Assembly: GCF_036588685.1 (NCBI RefSeq)
Contig: NC_086382.1
Location: 77,907,999-77,971,998, forward strand
Reading direction: 5' to 3'
DNA from: Mytilus trossulus
Taxonomy: Eukaryota; Mollusca; Bivalvia; Mytilida; Mytilidae
Length of the DNA stretch: 64,000 nt
In this document: in pieces, positions 46,901-57,129 of the stretch
How positions within the stretch are numbered: the stretch's first letter is position 1
How the letters are laid out: every line of letters starts with the position of its first letter
Translations under genes and position numbers: made by a program
Notes under the pieces: generated by a model
The model's input: only the letters and a program-made list of their open reading frames with translations
Databases searched by the model: none
What the model was told of the DNA's origin: nothing

Positions 46901-49713
46901 AACCATGTCAGGCTCCATTGCTTTTGCTGATCCAGTCCAGTTTTTAGAGCACTTATGTTTTCTGAATACTTCTCCTTTTCTGTTTGCTATGCTGCATACT
47001 CTGCAATCCCCAGATCTCATGGTATGATGCAGAACTTTCCCAGTCTTCTGCCCAATAAGTGATGCTACTCCTGAAATCAAAATAAATACATATATGTAAA
47101 TAGTCATATAAGTCACTAAGCTGTAACAAAGAAGTGGGAACATATCAAATTGTTAAAATCAGTAAAGAGAAACTCAAACTTCTTTGAACAACCACACAGA
47201 CATCATCATAACATTATTTGAACATAAAAAAATATCTGTCTTATTTAAAATCTGTATAGTAAGAGCCAGATTTTATCAAAAAAGGATCCATGTTTAGATT
47301 CAGCATATCAAAGAAGCCCAAGAATTTAATTTTTGTAAAAATCAAACTTAGTTTAATTTTGGACCCTTTGGACCTTAATGTAGACCAATTTGAAAACAGG
47401 ACCAAAAATTAAAAATCTACATACACAGTTAGATTTGGCATATCAAAGAACCGCAATTATTCAATTTTTGATGAAATCAAACAAAGTTTAATTTTGGACC
47501 CTGATTTGGACCCCGACTTGAAAACTTGGTCAATAATAAAAAATCTATGTACATTTTTAGATTCAGCATATCAAAGAACCCAAAGGATTCAATTTTTGTC
47601 GAAATCAAACTAAGTTTAATTTTGGACCCTTTGGACCTTAATGTAGATTAATTTGAAAACAGGACCAAAAATTAAGAATCTACATACACAGTTACATTCG
47701 GCATATCAAAGAACCCCATTTATTCAATTTTTGATGTAATTAAACAAAGATTGATTTTGGACCCGGATTTGGACCAACTTGAAAACTGGGTCAATAATCA
47801 AAAATCTAAGTACATTTTTAGATTCAGCATATCAAAGAACCCAAAGGATTCAATTTTTTGTGAAAATCAAAAATATAAAATTGAGAATGGAAATGGGGAA
47901 TGTGTCAAAGAGACAACAGCCCAAATTTCATAGATTTCTATTTACTTATACTAAAGTTATGGTGCGAAAACCAAGAAAAATGCTTATTTGGGCCCCTTTT
48001 TGGCCCCCAATTCCTCAACTGTTGGGATACCAACTCCTAAAATCAATGCCAACCTTCCTTTTGTGTTCATAAACCTTGTGTCAAAATTTCATAGGTTTCT
48101 ATTTTCTTATATTAGACTAAAGTTATAGTGCGAAAACCAAAAGTATTCGGACGACAACATGATACCAATATACGACCACAAAATAAAAAAAATTGTTGTC
48201 GTATAAAAAATGACTGAACTTGATCTTTGTTTCATGGTAATAAGCATCATGTATCAGTTTTATAAAATAAAGTTAATGCAAACTTGAGGACTTACAGAAC
48301 AGACAACGGAAACATTTGATAACCCCCCTCCCCTTATTCCATACCGTGACCTATAGTTGTTAATTTCTGTGTCATTTGGTCTCTAACCGTCTTTTGTGCA
48401 GAGTTGTCCTATTGGCAATCATACCACGTCCCCTTTTTTATATTGTAAATTCTTTTCATGATCTAAAATTTGTACATCATTGTTAGTATTACCAGGCTAC
48501 TTTTTCAAAAAAATTATTAATCCATCAAGGACAAGAATTAAATCAGTCAGTAAGAATCATTATCTCATTGAACCATGCATGCTTCAAAACAAGCTATCAA
48601 CTTTTAAACATTCTCATGTGTTTCCATACATATCTAGAATATATATGATAATATCATATATAAATATCTGATTAAATTTATTAAACTTTAATACATGTAC
48701 ATGTATTCTTGATATATATTATTTTATAGTAAAGAGAACAAAACAAGGGCCAGTGGACTCTGCTGACTATGAGATATGGGCTTTGCTTATTGTTGAAGGC
48801 TGTATATGGTGACCTATAGTTGTTAATTTTAGAGTAATTTTGGTCTATTGTGGAGATTTGTCTCATTGGCAATCATATATTCCACATCATCTACTTTTAT
48901 ATGTATGGGCGAACAAACTCACTGCAGACGAACATGTTATCAGGACAAACGGACCTTATACCGCCCATAGTGGCAAAAAGTTTTTGTAAGAAATGACTAC
49001 ATGTAGCTACAACATTCCTATACCAAAAGTACAATCCCTTATTATAATACATACATGTACACATGATTATTTCAGGGAAAGTCTCCATATGACTGGCTCA
49101 ATGCAATAATTGGTAGTCATTTATAATTGGAAAAGATAATAAAAGAGTAACATATTGAAGTACCTGTAGCCACTTTAGTATTTATATCAAAAATACCATT
49201 TCCTCTTTTCACTTCAGTGCGATAGTGAGTTTTGCCCAATTTGATTCTGTCAACATTTCCACATTCAGTACACTGAACAAACAATATTCCTGACAAGCCA
49301 AGGGGTCTGACTCCAAGTGAGTTGTGCAGGTGCAAAGGAGTACAACACTTAGTGCATTGTTGTAATTGTTTGGCAAGGACATCAAGTTCTACCACAAAAC
49401 GGCAATAACTTAAATCAACAAGATCTGATGGAATGTATGTGAAGTCTAAGTCAAAATCTACATTGTAATCATTTTCTGCCGAATCTATAACGATTTCATT
49501 TTGGAAAAAAGGATCAGAACAGTTAGTGGTTGTGGTTTCTTTGACGTAAGGATGGTCGATAGTAATATCAGGGACAACATGTATATCAACTTCATCTTCA
49601 ACAGTTTGTGTTACACAATTTGGTCGGTTGTAAACCAAGTTTTCTACCCTTTTAGTTTTCTGTATTTGTTTATTCTTTGAAAACTTCCCTCGCTCATTTC
49701 TTATTACAGACAT
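43105..49713 (-). CDS. Mutator-like transposase / DEDDh exonuclease fusion gene (five-exon model)
   Basis: Five minus-strand exons (49713-49164, 47070-46271, 45816-45618, 45058-44942, 43901-43105) have GT/AG borders and matching phases (1, 0, 1, 1), giving 821 codons with stop. The N-terminal exon carries a CxxC...CxxC zinc-knuckle-like pattern. Exon 2 is the Mutator-like transposase core known from many uncharacterised invertebrate proteins: KNWTGSAKAMEP, ELAGDDDSTGYNRAI (second catalytic Asp), and ANESLNMTI followed by KAPKYKHYSAS (Glu). Exon 3 is strongly basic. Exons 4 and 5 form a DEDDh 3'-5' exonuclease with FDLETTGL, HNIKRFDCHIL and HNALED. The family segment with the first catalytic Asp (usually a MGWQKR-like block) is absent between exons 1 and 2; that intron is filled with repeats. 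The protein is probably not a working transposase, and the exonuclease looks intact. The start is chosen at MSVIRNER; an ATG at 49782 overlaps a possible donor. Confidence 0.75.
44942..45058 (-). CDS. Exon 4 of the fusion gene (exonuclease motif I)
   Basis: 117 bases between 'ttctag' and 'cttaGTAAGT'. Encodes an acidic lead (EEIPEVMEIDKFDKE) and PLLVFDLETTGL, the DEDD motif I with both metal-binding acids. Confidence 0.8.
45618..45816 (-). CDS. Exon 3 of the fusion gene (basic linker)
   Basis: 199 bases, acceptor 'tgtaataagtttaac' side 'ttacag', donor 'gaaatagGTGATT'. Encodes a Lys/Arg-rich segment (KKQRLLLKKKRSSKN) that could be a nuclear localisation signal, joining transposase and nuclease parts. 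Confidence 0.7.
46271..47070 (-). CDS. Exon 2 of the fusion gene (transposase core)
   Basis: 800 bases. The acceptor is 'gatttcag' before GAGTAGC, the donor 'gtctgagGTTAGT'. Encodes VASLIGQKTGKVLHH through GYSYVSE, the bulk of the Mutator-like domain with the second Asp and the Glu of the DDE triad. Confidence 0.8.
47270..47875 (-). repeat. Tandem repeat of about 131 / 262 bp
   Basis: The phrases 'gattcagcatatcaaagaac' (about 47296, 47560, 47820) and 'ggcatatcaaagaacc' (about 47440, 47700) alternate at about 130 bp, with 'aattttggaccc' between them. The related forward-strand block is at 51400-51770. This lies in the large intron of the fusion gene, where the missing transposase segment would be expected. 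Confidence 0.65.
47876..47925 (-). mobile_element. Short reversed fragment of tail type B
   Basis: 'aaaattgagaatggaaatgg' and 'tgtcaaagagacaacag' are the reverse complement of the end of tail B (21925-21978). Confidence 0.6.
48335..48440 (+). mobile_element. Fragment of tail type A
   Basis: 'gtgacctatagttgttaatt' and 'gagttgtcctattggcaatc' match the last 100 bases of tail A. Confidence 0.6.
48760..48895 (+). mobile_element. Second fragment of tail type A
   Basis: 'gctttgcttattgttgaagg' to 'ttgtctcattggcaatcata' match the last 130 bases of tail A. Confidence 0.6.
49164..49713 (-). CDS. Exon 1 of the fusion gene (N-terminal domain)
   Basis: 183 codons plus one base. It includes an acidic linker and then LAKQLQQCTKCCTPLHL and FVQCTECG, a likely zinc-binding pair, ending FDINTKVATG. 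The donor is 'acagGTACTT'. Upstream, 'aaatgGTAAGT' (about 49776) and 'ctgctgtag' (about 49718) could bound a small intron of about 60 bases in the leader. Confidence 0.7.
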
Positions 49714-49782
49714 ACTCCTACAGCAGACGATATGCTGGTTATAATATAGTTTACGGTTGTTCCGATTTATTTTACTTACCAT

Positions 49783-50234
49783 TTGTCTCGAGTTCTTTCA
49801 GGTGCACAGGACTTTGGCTGGTTCATTTCGTAGGTGAAACAGCATATACAAGACATATAAAAACACCGAAATATTCACCAGATTCCGTCGTTTCCGTTTA
49901 TTATTTCTTAGTCTACAATAACCGCCTGAATACATTAATAACTTTCGTTTTTGACTTCCTTGTTTACATATTTATAAAACCGGAAGTGCAAAATTTAATA
50001 ACAAAATAACTCATGAGATAAAAATAAATATAAATAAACGTAAGGTAAGATATTGTATTAATAAACAAATGTTTTATTGGTTCAAAACTATTTTTAATAC
50101 GCTAAATAATAATGTATGAATTGTTGTGACAACTGGCCGGTTTCCGTCATGGATACCGTAACTATGCGCAACTTGTTGCGCAGTGGGCGCGAAAATTTAA
50201 ACCCGTGAGCCCCCTTAATAGATATCAGGTTTAA
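49783..50234. other. 5' flank of the fusion gene
   Basis: Likely contains the minus-strand promoter of the fusion gene, but I see no definite TATA or initiator element. Plus-strand ORFs here have no recognised domain. Confidence 0.3.
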
Positions 50235-50490
50235 AATTATGTGGACCAGACACTTTTGGTTTTTATACAAAAGACTTGTCAGTGATGCTTGAATAAAAAA
50301 AATCAATTAAGGTATACAGTTCACGGTTTTGATATATACAGCCAAGGCAATCTATGTCTGGGGTAGAACATCCTTATTATTGTTTTGTATTTATGACCAT
50401 ATCAATTATAACTCCTGGGGTAGAAAATCCTTATTATTGTCTTGTAATTATAACCATATCAATGATAATTCATGTCAACACTGACAATAG
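50235..50490 (-). mobile_element. Degraded retrozyme-related copy
   Basis: 'cttgtcagtgatgcttgaat' (about 50274) corresponds to the hammerhead core side. 'tctggggtagaa' occurs twice (about 50357 and 50418), followed by 'tcatgtcaacac' (about 50471), all in the order of the 355-bp monomer. The ribozyme core is lost. The central part is duplicated. Confidence 0.5.
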
Positions 50491-50734
50491 ACCTTCAAAG
50501 AATGTATTTTTCTTTCAAGTTCTCATCTTGGTGATGGAAAAAAATCAGAACCCATAAAAATTTCAACCCCATCCACATTATTGATATTATTATTATTTAC
50601 AACAACAAAGGCATGCATTCATTTTCTATTTACATTATAATTTTTCAATTAAAATAGTGAAGTAGTGGAAAAAACAATTCAAGAGCTGAAAGTCTTTGTA
50701 ACTTGAGGGAACTTTATTTATATACCCTGATATG

Positions 50735-50785
50735 TAAAGTAGGGAGATGTGGTATGATTGTCAATGAGACAACTATCCATCAAAG
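50735..50785 (-). mobile_element. Short reversed fragment of tail type A
   Basis: 'gatgtggtatgattgtcaat' and 'gagacaact' are the reverse complement of the extreme 3' end of tail A. Confidence 0.55.
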
Positions 50786-50929
50786 TTCAATGTAGTGGAT
50801 GTAAGCATTCCAATGCTGCTCATGACATTTAAACAATTTAATATCGTTTCAAAACATTTGATAATATATTGATACTAATAGCTTCATCTAAATTATAGTA
50901 CACTGTCCTGTTATCGGTTTGACCTCATT

Positions 50930-51200
50930 TTTATGGTTAAGTGACTACTTGAAAAATAAGTTAGTATTTTCGTAATGTTGAATACTCTCTTATTATAAGT
51001 AAAAGGATAACTATATTTGGTATGTGCGTACCTTACAAGGTCATCATGCCCGTCAGACAGTTTTCACTTGACCTTGACCTCATTTCATGAATCAGTGAAC
51101 AAGGTTAAGTTTTGGTGATCAAGTAAATATCTCAGATACCATTAGCAATAGGTCCAGCATTTTCATGGTTCAGTGGTTATAGTTAAGTTTTCAAACTACC
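50930..51200 (+). repeat. Tandem repeat carrying ttgaccttgacctca, first block
   Basis: Two units of about 120-130 bp with 'cttgaccttgacctcat' (about 51067) and 'catggttcagtgg' words. Same family as 51955-52440 and, reversed, 40930-41340. Confidence 0.5.
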
Positions 51201-51289
51201 GCAAAAATTGGAATTTTGTTGATCGTATATTGGTATGACGTTGGTGGCGTCGTCGTCGTCGTCTGAAGACATTTGGTTTTTGCACAATA

Positions 51290-51770
51290 ACTTTAGTAAA
51301 AGTAAATAGAAATCTATGAAATTTAACACAAGGTTTATGACCACAAAAGGAAGGTTGGGATTGATTTTGGGAGTTTTGGTCCCAACAGTTTAGAAATTAT
51401 GGGCCAAAAGGGTCCAAAATTAAACTTTGTTTGATTTCATGAATAAATGAATTATTAGGTTCTTGGATATGCCAAATCTAACAGTGTATTTAGATTCTTA
51501 ATTGTTGGTCCTGTTTTCAAATTGTTTTACATTAAGGTCCAAAGGGTCCAACAAAAATTGAATTCTTGGGGTTCTTTGGTATGCTGAATCTAACCATGTC
51601 TTTAAATTTTTGATATTTGAGCCCGGTTATCAAATTGGTCCACATTGAGGTGTAAAGGGTCTAAAATTGAACGTTATTTGATTTCATCAAAGAATTTTTG
51701 GAGTTCTATGATATGCTGAATCTAACCATGTATTTAGATTTGATTTTGGATATTGGACCATAATAGGTAA
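51290..51770 (+). repeat. Forward copy of the 131 / 262-bp repeat
   Basis: 'ggtccaaaattaaactttg' (about 51410), 'gatatgccaaatctaac' (about 51465) and 'ggtatgctgaatctaacc' (about 51578) correspond to the reverse complement of the 47270-47875 block. Confidence 0.6.
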
Positions 51771-51954
51771 ATGTCCAATTTACAATTTTTAAGTTTTAAA
51801 GTTTCATTCTGTGTCAGAAACCTATGTTGTGTCAACTATTTAATCACAATCCAAATTCAGAGCTGTATCAAGCTTAAATGTTGTGTCCATACCTGCCCTA
51901 ACTGTTCAGAGTTCGACCTCTGCGGTCGTATAAAGCTGCGCCCTGCGGAGTATC

Positions 51955-52440
51955 TGGTTGTGTTTTGGTCTGTTTTTCTTATACTGTATGCAATAGGTCT
52001 ACTATATTTGGTGTCTGGAATTATTGTAAGGTGTACATGTCTAGCTGGCAGGTGTCATCTGACCTTGACCTCGTTTTCATGGTTCAGTGGTCAAAGTTAA
52101 GTTTTTGAGTTTTGGTCTTTTATTCTAATACAATATGCAATAGGTCAACTATATTTGGTGTATGGAACTATATGTCAGTCGCGTAGGTTTTATTTGACCT
52201 TGACCTCATTTTCACGGTTCATTGCTCGGTGTTAAGTTTTTTGTGATTTGATCTGGTTTTTTTAAACTATAAGTAAAAGGTCAACTATATTTGTTGTATG
52301 AGAGAATTGTTAGCTGTACAAGCCTGTCTGGCTTGGTTCATCTGACCTTGACCTCATTTTCATGGTTCATTGGTCAATGTATAGTTTTCTTGGTTAATGT
52401 TTAGTTTATTTGTCAGTTGTAATAAAGCTTTATATTAAGG
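51955..52440 (+). repeat. Tandem repeat carrying ttgaccttgacctca, second block
   Basis: Four units of about 125-130 bp. Each has 'caataggtc' or 'taaaaggtc' plus 'actatatttg', then 'tgaccttgacctc' and 'catggttca' or 'cacggttca'. The ORF at 51771-52100 runs through it and is not considered a gene. Confidence 0.6.
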
Positions 52441-52964
52441 ACTATCAACATAATATCAATGATTATTAAAGGAGGCGAGACATTTCAGGATGTACACTGT
52501 TGTTATTTAACGAGTCTTATTCTTACGATAATTCTGATAAAGGCATTAGCAAGGCCTTCAACAATGAGTAAAAAACATAGTATCAAGTCTTCTATAAATG
52601 ACATGACATGAAAAATGTGTAACAATTAAATTGAGAAAAGAAACAACATATTTTATAACAAAACAATCAACGAAAATCAATTATAAATCAACATTTAAAG
52701 GTCATATCAAATGGAAATACTTCATATAAAGACATTTTGCAAAATTCTAGACTTGACTCCTATGTATCATCATGGACCAATGAAATATATACTCAATTCC
52801 GAGTTTTATGATTTATGTAAGGAATCAACCAATATTTACAATATTATTATAAAAAAAGAATGGCCAACGTAGATACAAGTGTCTTGTCTTAGGGAGGGAT
52901 AAATCCTACTCTGTAAAGGATCACTCTGAAAAAGAAAAAAAACTTCTGAAACTCACATTATCAA
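52441..52964. other. Stretch without a recognised gene
   Basis: AT-rich. The last part, from about 52860, may be degraded RT sequence continuing into the next entry. Confidence 0.35.
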
Positions 52965-53790
52965 GATGCTTGAATTTTTATTGACAACATATTTGTTACG
53001 TTCGGAGGAGGTGAATTTCAACAGACTCGGCATTCCAATGGGCGCCAATTGTGCCCTTCTTCTTGCCGACTTATTTTTTTATTATTATGAGGCTGACTTC
53101 ATATAGGAACTTCTAAGAAGCTAGCAATATCCTTTAACTCTACTTTCCGCTATCTAGATGGCGTTCTTTCACTAAACAATACAAAATTTGGTGACTATGT
53201 TGAACGCATTTATCCCATCGAACTAGAGATACAGGATGCAACATCTACAGTTAAGTCGGCTTCATATCTTGAAAGAGGGACGAAAGATACCAAAAGGGAC
53301 AGTCAAACTCATAAATCGAAAATAAACTGAAAACGCCATGGCTAAAAATGAAAAAGACAAACAGACAAACAATAGTACACATGACACAACATAGAAAACC
53401 AAAGAATAATCAACACGAACCCCACCAAAAACCAGGGGGATCTTACATCTAGAAATTGACAATGAGTGTCGGTTGAAAACTAAATTTCACGACAAAAGAG
53501 ATTATTTCAGCTTTCCAATTGTGAACTTTCAATTTTAAGTAGCAACATTCCAGCAGCACCTGCATACGGGGTATATATCTTCCAATTGATACGATATTCC
53601 CGTGCTTGCATTTCCTATCATGATTTTCTTGATAAAAGGTGGCTGCTCACAAGGAAGCTATTAAACCAAGTGTTTCAAATGGTGAAGTTGTAATCATCCC
53701 TTCGTAAAGTTTACGGACGCCATCACGAGTTGGTTGACCGTTATGGAATAACCGTTTCACAAATGATAACGGGTATGTTCCTCACGTCGT
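52965..53790 (+). pseudogene. Second-lineage reverse transcriptase relic with an insertion
   Basis: Related to the copy at 22539-23418. Readable pieces include IPMGANCAL (about 53034-53060), a palm stretch where the catalytic pair reads LDG instead of LDD (about 53155-53163), and, after an interruption, a KFHDKRDYFSFP-like segment (about 53485) and the thumb. Several frameshifts and a TAG (about 53105) break it. It is interrupted at 53272-53439 by a reversed copy of the family's own 3' tail. Non-functional. Its own tail follows at 53936-54150. Confidence 0.7.
53272..53439 (-). mobile_element. Reversed tail fragment inserted in the RT relic
   Basis: About 168 bp, the reverse complement of the tail family seen at 53936-54150 and 57910-58035 ('caaactcataaatcgaaaat', 'aacgccatggctaaa', 'catgacacaacatag'). 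The RT reading resumes on its far side with at most one base duplicated, so no clear target-site duplication is seen. Confidence 0.65.
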
Positions 53791-53850
53791 AACTGCAATC
53801 CCCTTCCCTTTCATGAATGTGACCTACCGAATTAGACTATTTACCGGATT

Positions 53851-53943
53851 TGTTATAACATAAGCGACACGATATAGCCTTTTTGTGCTAATGCGGCGTA
53901 AAGCAACCAAAAATCAATCAATGTTATAACATAAGCAACACGA
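53851..53943 (+). mobile_element. 5'-truncated SINE-like insertion with a 22-bp target-site duplication
   Basis: The 22 bases at 53851-53872 recur at 53922-53943 with one mismatch (g to a). The 49 bases between end in 'gcaaccaaaaatcaatcaa', an AATC-type tail known from molluscan SINE/LINE 3' ends. This is the signature of target-primed retroposition of a severely truncated copy. Confidence 0.75.
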
Positions 53944-54150
53944 CGGGTGCCAGACGTGGAGCAGGATCTGCTTACCCTTCCGCAGAATCACCTAGTTTTT
54001 GATAAGGTTTGTGTTGCTTATTCTTTAGTGTTCTATGTTGTGTCATGTGTTCTATTGTTTGTCTTCTTTCATTTTTAGCCAGGCATTGTCAGTTAATTTA
54101 TGATTTATGAGTTTGGCTGTCCCTCTGGTATCTTTCGTCCAGCATTTACA
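53936..54150 (+). mobile_element. 3' tail of the second-lineage RT element
   Basis: 'acgtggagcaggatctgct', 'gttctatgttgtgtcatgtg', 'tttttagccaggcattgtca' and 'tctggtatctttcgtcc' are the family landmarks. It follows the RT relic in the same orientation, separated by the retroposon insertion. Related fragments: 56380-56515, 57910-58035 and 60640-60765. Confidence 0.65.
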
Positions 54151-54204
54151 GTGTTTTTAAAGTACGATTATATGCTATGATATAAAAAAAATCCCCGGTA
54201 GTAC

Positions 54205-54256
54205 ACAATAGTTATCAAAAGTACCAGGATTATAATTCTATACGCCAGACGCGCAA
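54205..54256 (-). mobile_element. Retrozyme fragment cut inside the hammerhead
   Basis: 'agttatcaaaagtaccagga' to 'tacgccagacgcgc' match the monomer up to stem III of the hammerhead, where similarity stops at about 54249. Confidence 0.6.
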
Positions 54257-54628
54257 GTCAGTCTTTACATACAAAAACAACAAAAAACGCAAAAAACAGC
54301 GCTTATATTTCTGTTCTTCATCTCAAAAGTCAAAGTACGGACTTTAAGTCATTTCAAAGTCATATGAAACGAGTGAGTGGTGAAAAATAATGTTTATCCA
54401 ATTCTTGAACCAATGCATGTATATATCATAAACTAAGTCCTCTGTGCACGATTTTCTCAATTTTTACGCAAATAAATTGTATAATCGACAATTTGTTTTC
54501 TCTCTGTCTATGATGATTTAACAAATATGGCTACTCATTAAATGCCGTGTTTTGAAACCGAAGTTTACCGATTGTCACCTTAAAGTAAACAAATAACAAA
54601 AAGCATGGGTATTTAGCACGTGTTTAAC

Positions 54629-54826
54629 ATGTACAATCAGATACTTGTTTATTTTAATGACAGATCTATGCGTATTGCGATCACCGGATTTTTACGAGGA
54701 GGGTTACGCTCAGGTCACTATGCATACGGAAAATATGTCAGCGAATTGCTTCCTGGAAGGAAACAATTAACAATAGGTAAACTTCCTCTCAATGAGAACA
54801 AATTAAACAATTTTCTTCAGAAAAAA
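54629..54826 (+). CDS. Candidate first coding exon, unknown protein
   Basis: From the ATG at 54629, 66 codons run to a donor-like 'aaaaaaGTATGTG' at 54827. The reading (MRIAITGFLRGGLRSGHYAY, from an internal ATG at 54668) has a protein-like composition with an SELLPGRKQL segment. I do not recognise a family, and no second exon was identified. It could equally be a chance ORF. Confidence 0.3.
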
Positions 54827-55061
54827 GTATGTGTATATAATTTGTATAATGAAAACTATCCATTAAGTTATAAAAAAACATATGCATATTTCTTTTTTTA
54901 ATTTGAGGTTTCTTTTGACTTTAAGGGATGTTATTTAAAAGAGGCCGATCGTAAGCTTTTTATGAATAACAAGATACCCTTATTATATTTTTGTCGGGGA
55001 ATGTGATCAAATTATTACATTTGTTTATTACAGAGATATACACCTGTTCATTTATAAACCT

Positions 55062-55170
55062 TGCATCTAACCCTAACCCGAACCCTAGCCCCCACCCTAC
55101 CCTTAACCCTAAACCTGACCCTAACCCCAACCCTAACCCTGACTTTAACCTTACCCTGACCCTAACACAT
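55062..55170 (-). repeat. Interstitial telomere-like run (CCCTAA type)
   Basis: About 105 bases of CCCTAA and variants such as CCCGAA, CCCCAA and CCTGAC. It is the G-rich telomeric motif on the minus strand, opposite in orientation to the runs at 3706-5730. Confidence 0.8.
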
Positions 55171-55199
55171 TTTTTAGCTCACCTGGCCCAAAGGCGTCC

Positions 55200-56290
55200 A
55201 TCGTCCGTCGTCCGGCGTTAGCTTTTACAAAAATCGTCTCCTCTGAACCTACTGGCCACAATTATCAATGGGGTATTTAGTTTAAAAAATGTGTGGCGTG
55301 ACCCTGCCAATTAACCAAGATGGCCGCCACAGCTAAAAATAGAACATAGGGGTAAAATACAGTTTTTGGCTTATAACTCAAAAACCAAAGCATTAAGAGC
55401 AAATCTGTAATGGGGTAAAATTGTTTATCAGATCAAGATCCATCTGCCCTGATATTTTCAGATGAATCGGACAACCCGTTGTTGGGTTGCTGCCCCTTAA
55501 TTGGTAATTTTAAGGAAATTTTGTCTGTTTTCGCTTATTATCTTGACAATTATTATAGATAGGAATAAACTACAAACAGCAGTAATGTTCAACAAAGTAA
55601 GATCTGCAAACAGGTCAACATGATCAAAATGGTCTGTTGACCCCTTAAAGAGTAATTGCCTTTAATAGTCATTTTTTACCAATTTTTCGTAAATTTTGCA
55701 ATCTTTTACAATAATCTTCTCCTCTGAAACTACTGGGCCAAATTAAACCAAACTTGGCCACAATCATTATTGGGGTATTTAGTTTAAAACATGTGTAGCG
55801 TGACCCCGCCAATCAACCAAGATGGCCGCCACAGCTAAAGATAGAACATAGGGGTAAAATGCAGTTTTTGGCTTATAACTCAAAAACCAAAGCATTTAGA
55901 GCAATCTGATAGGGGTTAATAGTGTTTATCAGGTCAAAATCTATCTGCTCTACAATTTGTAGATGAATTGGACAACTGGTTGATAGGTTGCTGCCCCTGA
56001 ATTGGTAATTTTAAGGAAATTTTGCTGTTTTTTGTTATTATCTTGAATATTATTATAGATAGAGATAAACTGTAAACAGCAATAATTTACAGCAAAGAAA
56101 GACCTAAAAATAGGTCAACATGACCAAAATGGTCAGTTGACCCCCTAAGGAGTTATTGCCTTTTATAGTCAATTTTAATCATTTTTCATAAAATTTGTAT
56201 ATTTTTACTAAAATTTTCCACTGAAACTACTGGGCTAATCATTATAGATAGGGATTATTGTACACAGCAAGAATGTTCAGTAAAGTAAGA
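55200..56290 (+). repeat. Tandem repeat of about 490 bp, two copies and a partial third
   Basis: 'tctcctctgaa' + 'ctactgg' (about 55238, 55716; diverged at 56215), 'caaccaagatggccgccaca' (about 55313, 55814) and 'ttggcttataactcaaaaac' (about 55366, 55867) recur at about 490-500 bp. No coding function is seen. It is recognised as a common bivalve dispersed repeat. Confidence 0.7.
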
Positions 56291-56379
56291 GTTACAAACA
56301 CATCACCATCACCAAAACACAATTTTGTCATGGATCCATCATTGTTGAATATTCACATAGACCAAGTTGGGGTTTGCCC

Positions 56380-56515
56380 TAAAATGACCAACATGACGGG
56401 TGCAATACGTGGAGCAGGATTAACTCATATTTCCAGAGCACCTGAGTCCCCCCTTGATTTTGTTGGGGTTCGTGTTGCTTAAACTAAGGTTTTCTATGTT
56501 GTATGAAAATGAAAT
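56380..56515 (+). mobile_element. Fragment of the second-lineage RT tail
   Basis: 'acatgacgggtgcaatacgt', 'ggagcaggatt' and 'ttggggttcgtgttgctt' match 53936-54040. Confidence 0.6.
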
Positions 56516-56731
56516 TAGCCCAGAAGTCAACACTTCGGTGTCGACATGAATATGATGTGGTCATTTTTATAAATTTCCTGTTTACAAAACTTTGAATTTT
56601 TCGAGAAACTAAGGATTTCTTACCCCAGGCATAGATTACCTTAGTCGTATTTGGCACAATTGTTTGGAATTTTAAACCATCAATGCTCTTCAGCTTTGTA
56701 CTTGTTTGGCGTTATAAATATTTTGATATAC

Positions 56732-56775
56732 GCATCACTGATGAGTCTTGTGTAGACGAAACGCTCGTCTGGCGT
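56732..56775 (+). ncRNA. Hammerhead ribozyme, core intact
   Basis: CUGAUGA, stem II GUCU / AGAC with loop UGUGU, GAAA, stem III A-U and C-G with loop GCUC, and a UC cut site are all present. Stem I has one A-C mismatch (arm GCAUCA against UGGCGU). Potentially active. Confidence 0.8.
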
Positions 56776-57085
56776 ACTAAATTATAATCCTGGTACCTTT
56801 GATAACTCTTTACACTACTGGGTCGATGCCACTGCTGATTGACGTTTAATTCGTCCCCGAGGGTATCACCAGTCCAGTAGTCAACAGTTCGGGGTTGACA
56901 TGAATATCAATGATGTGGTCATTTTCATAAATTTCCTGTTCACAAAACTTTGAATTTTTCGATAATCTAAGGATCTTCTTATCCCAGGCATATATGTGCC
57001 GTATTTGGCACAACTTTTTGGAACTTTGGATTCTCAATGCTCTTCAGCTTTGTACTTGTTTGGCTTTATAAATATTTTGATATGA

Positions 57086-57129
57086 GCGTCCGTGATGAGT
57101 CTTGTGTAGACGAAACGCGCGTCTGGCGT
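57086..57129 (+). ncRNA. Hammerhead ribozyme with a core C3 change
   Basis: Stem II, GAAA, stem III and the cut site are conserved, but the core reads GUGAUGA in place of CUGAUGA, with the neighbouring stem I base also changed. Loss of C3, which pairs with G8, is expected to inactivate it. Confidence 0.7.

Noticed and set aside
46414-47027. Plus-strand ORFs at 46414-46683 and 46812-47027
   Set aside because: They are shadows of the minus-strand transposase exon, which has recognised motifs and proper splice borders.
51771-52100. 109-codon ORF
   Set aside because: It runs across a known type of dispersed tandem repeat, and its reading changes from unit to unit.
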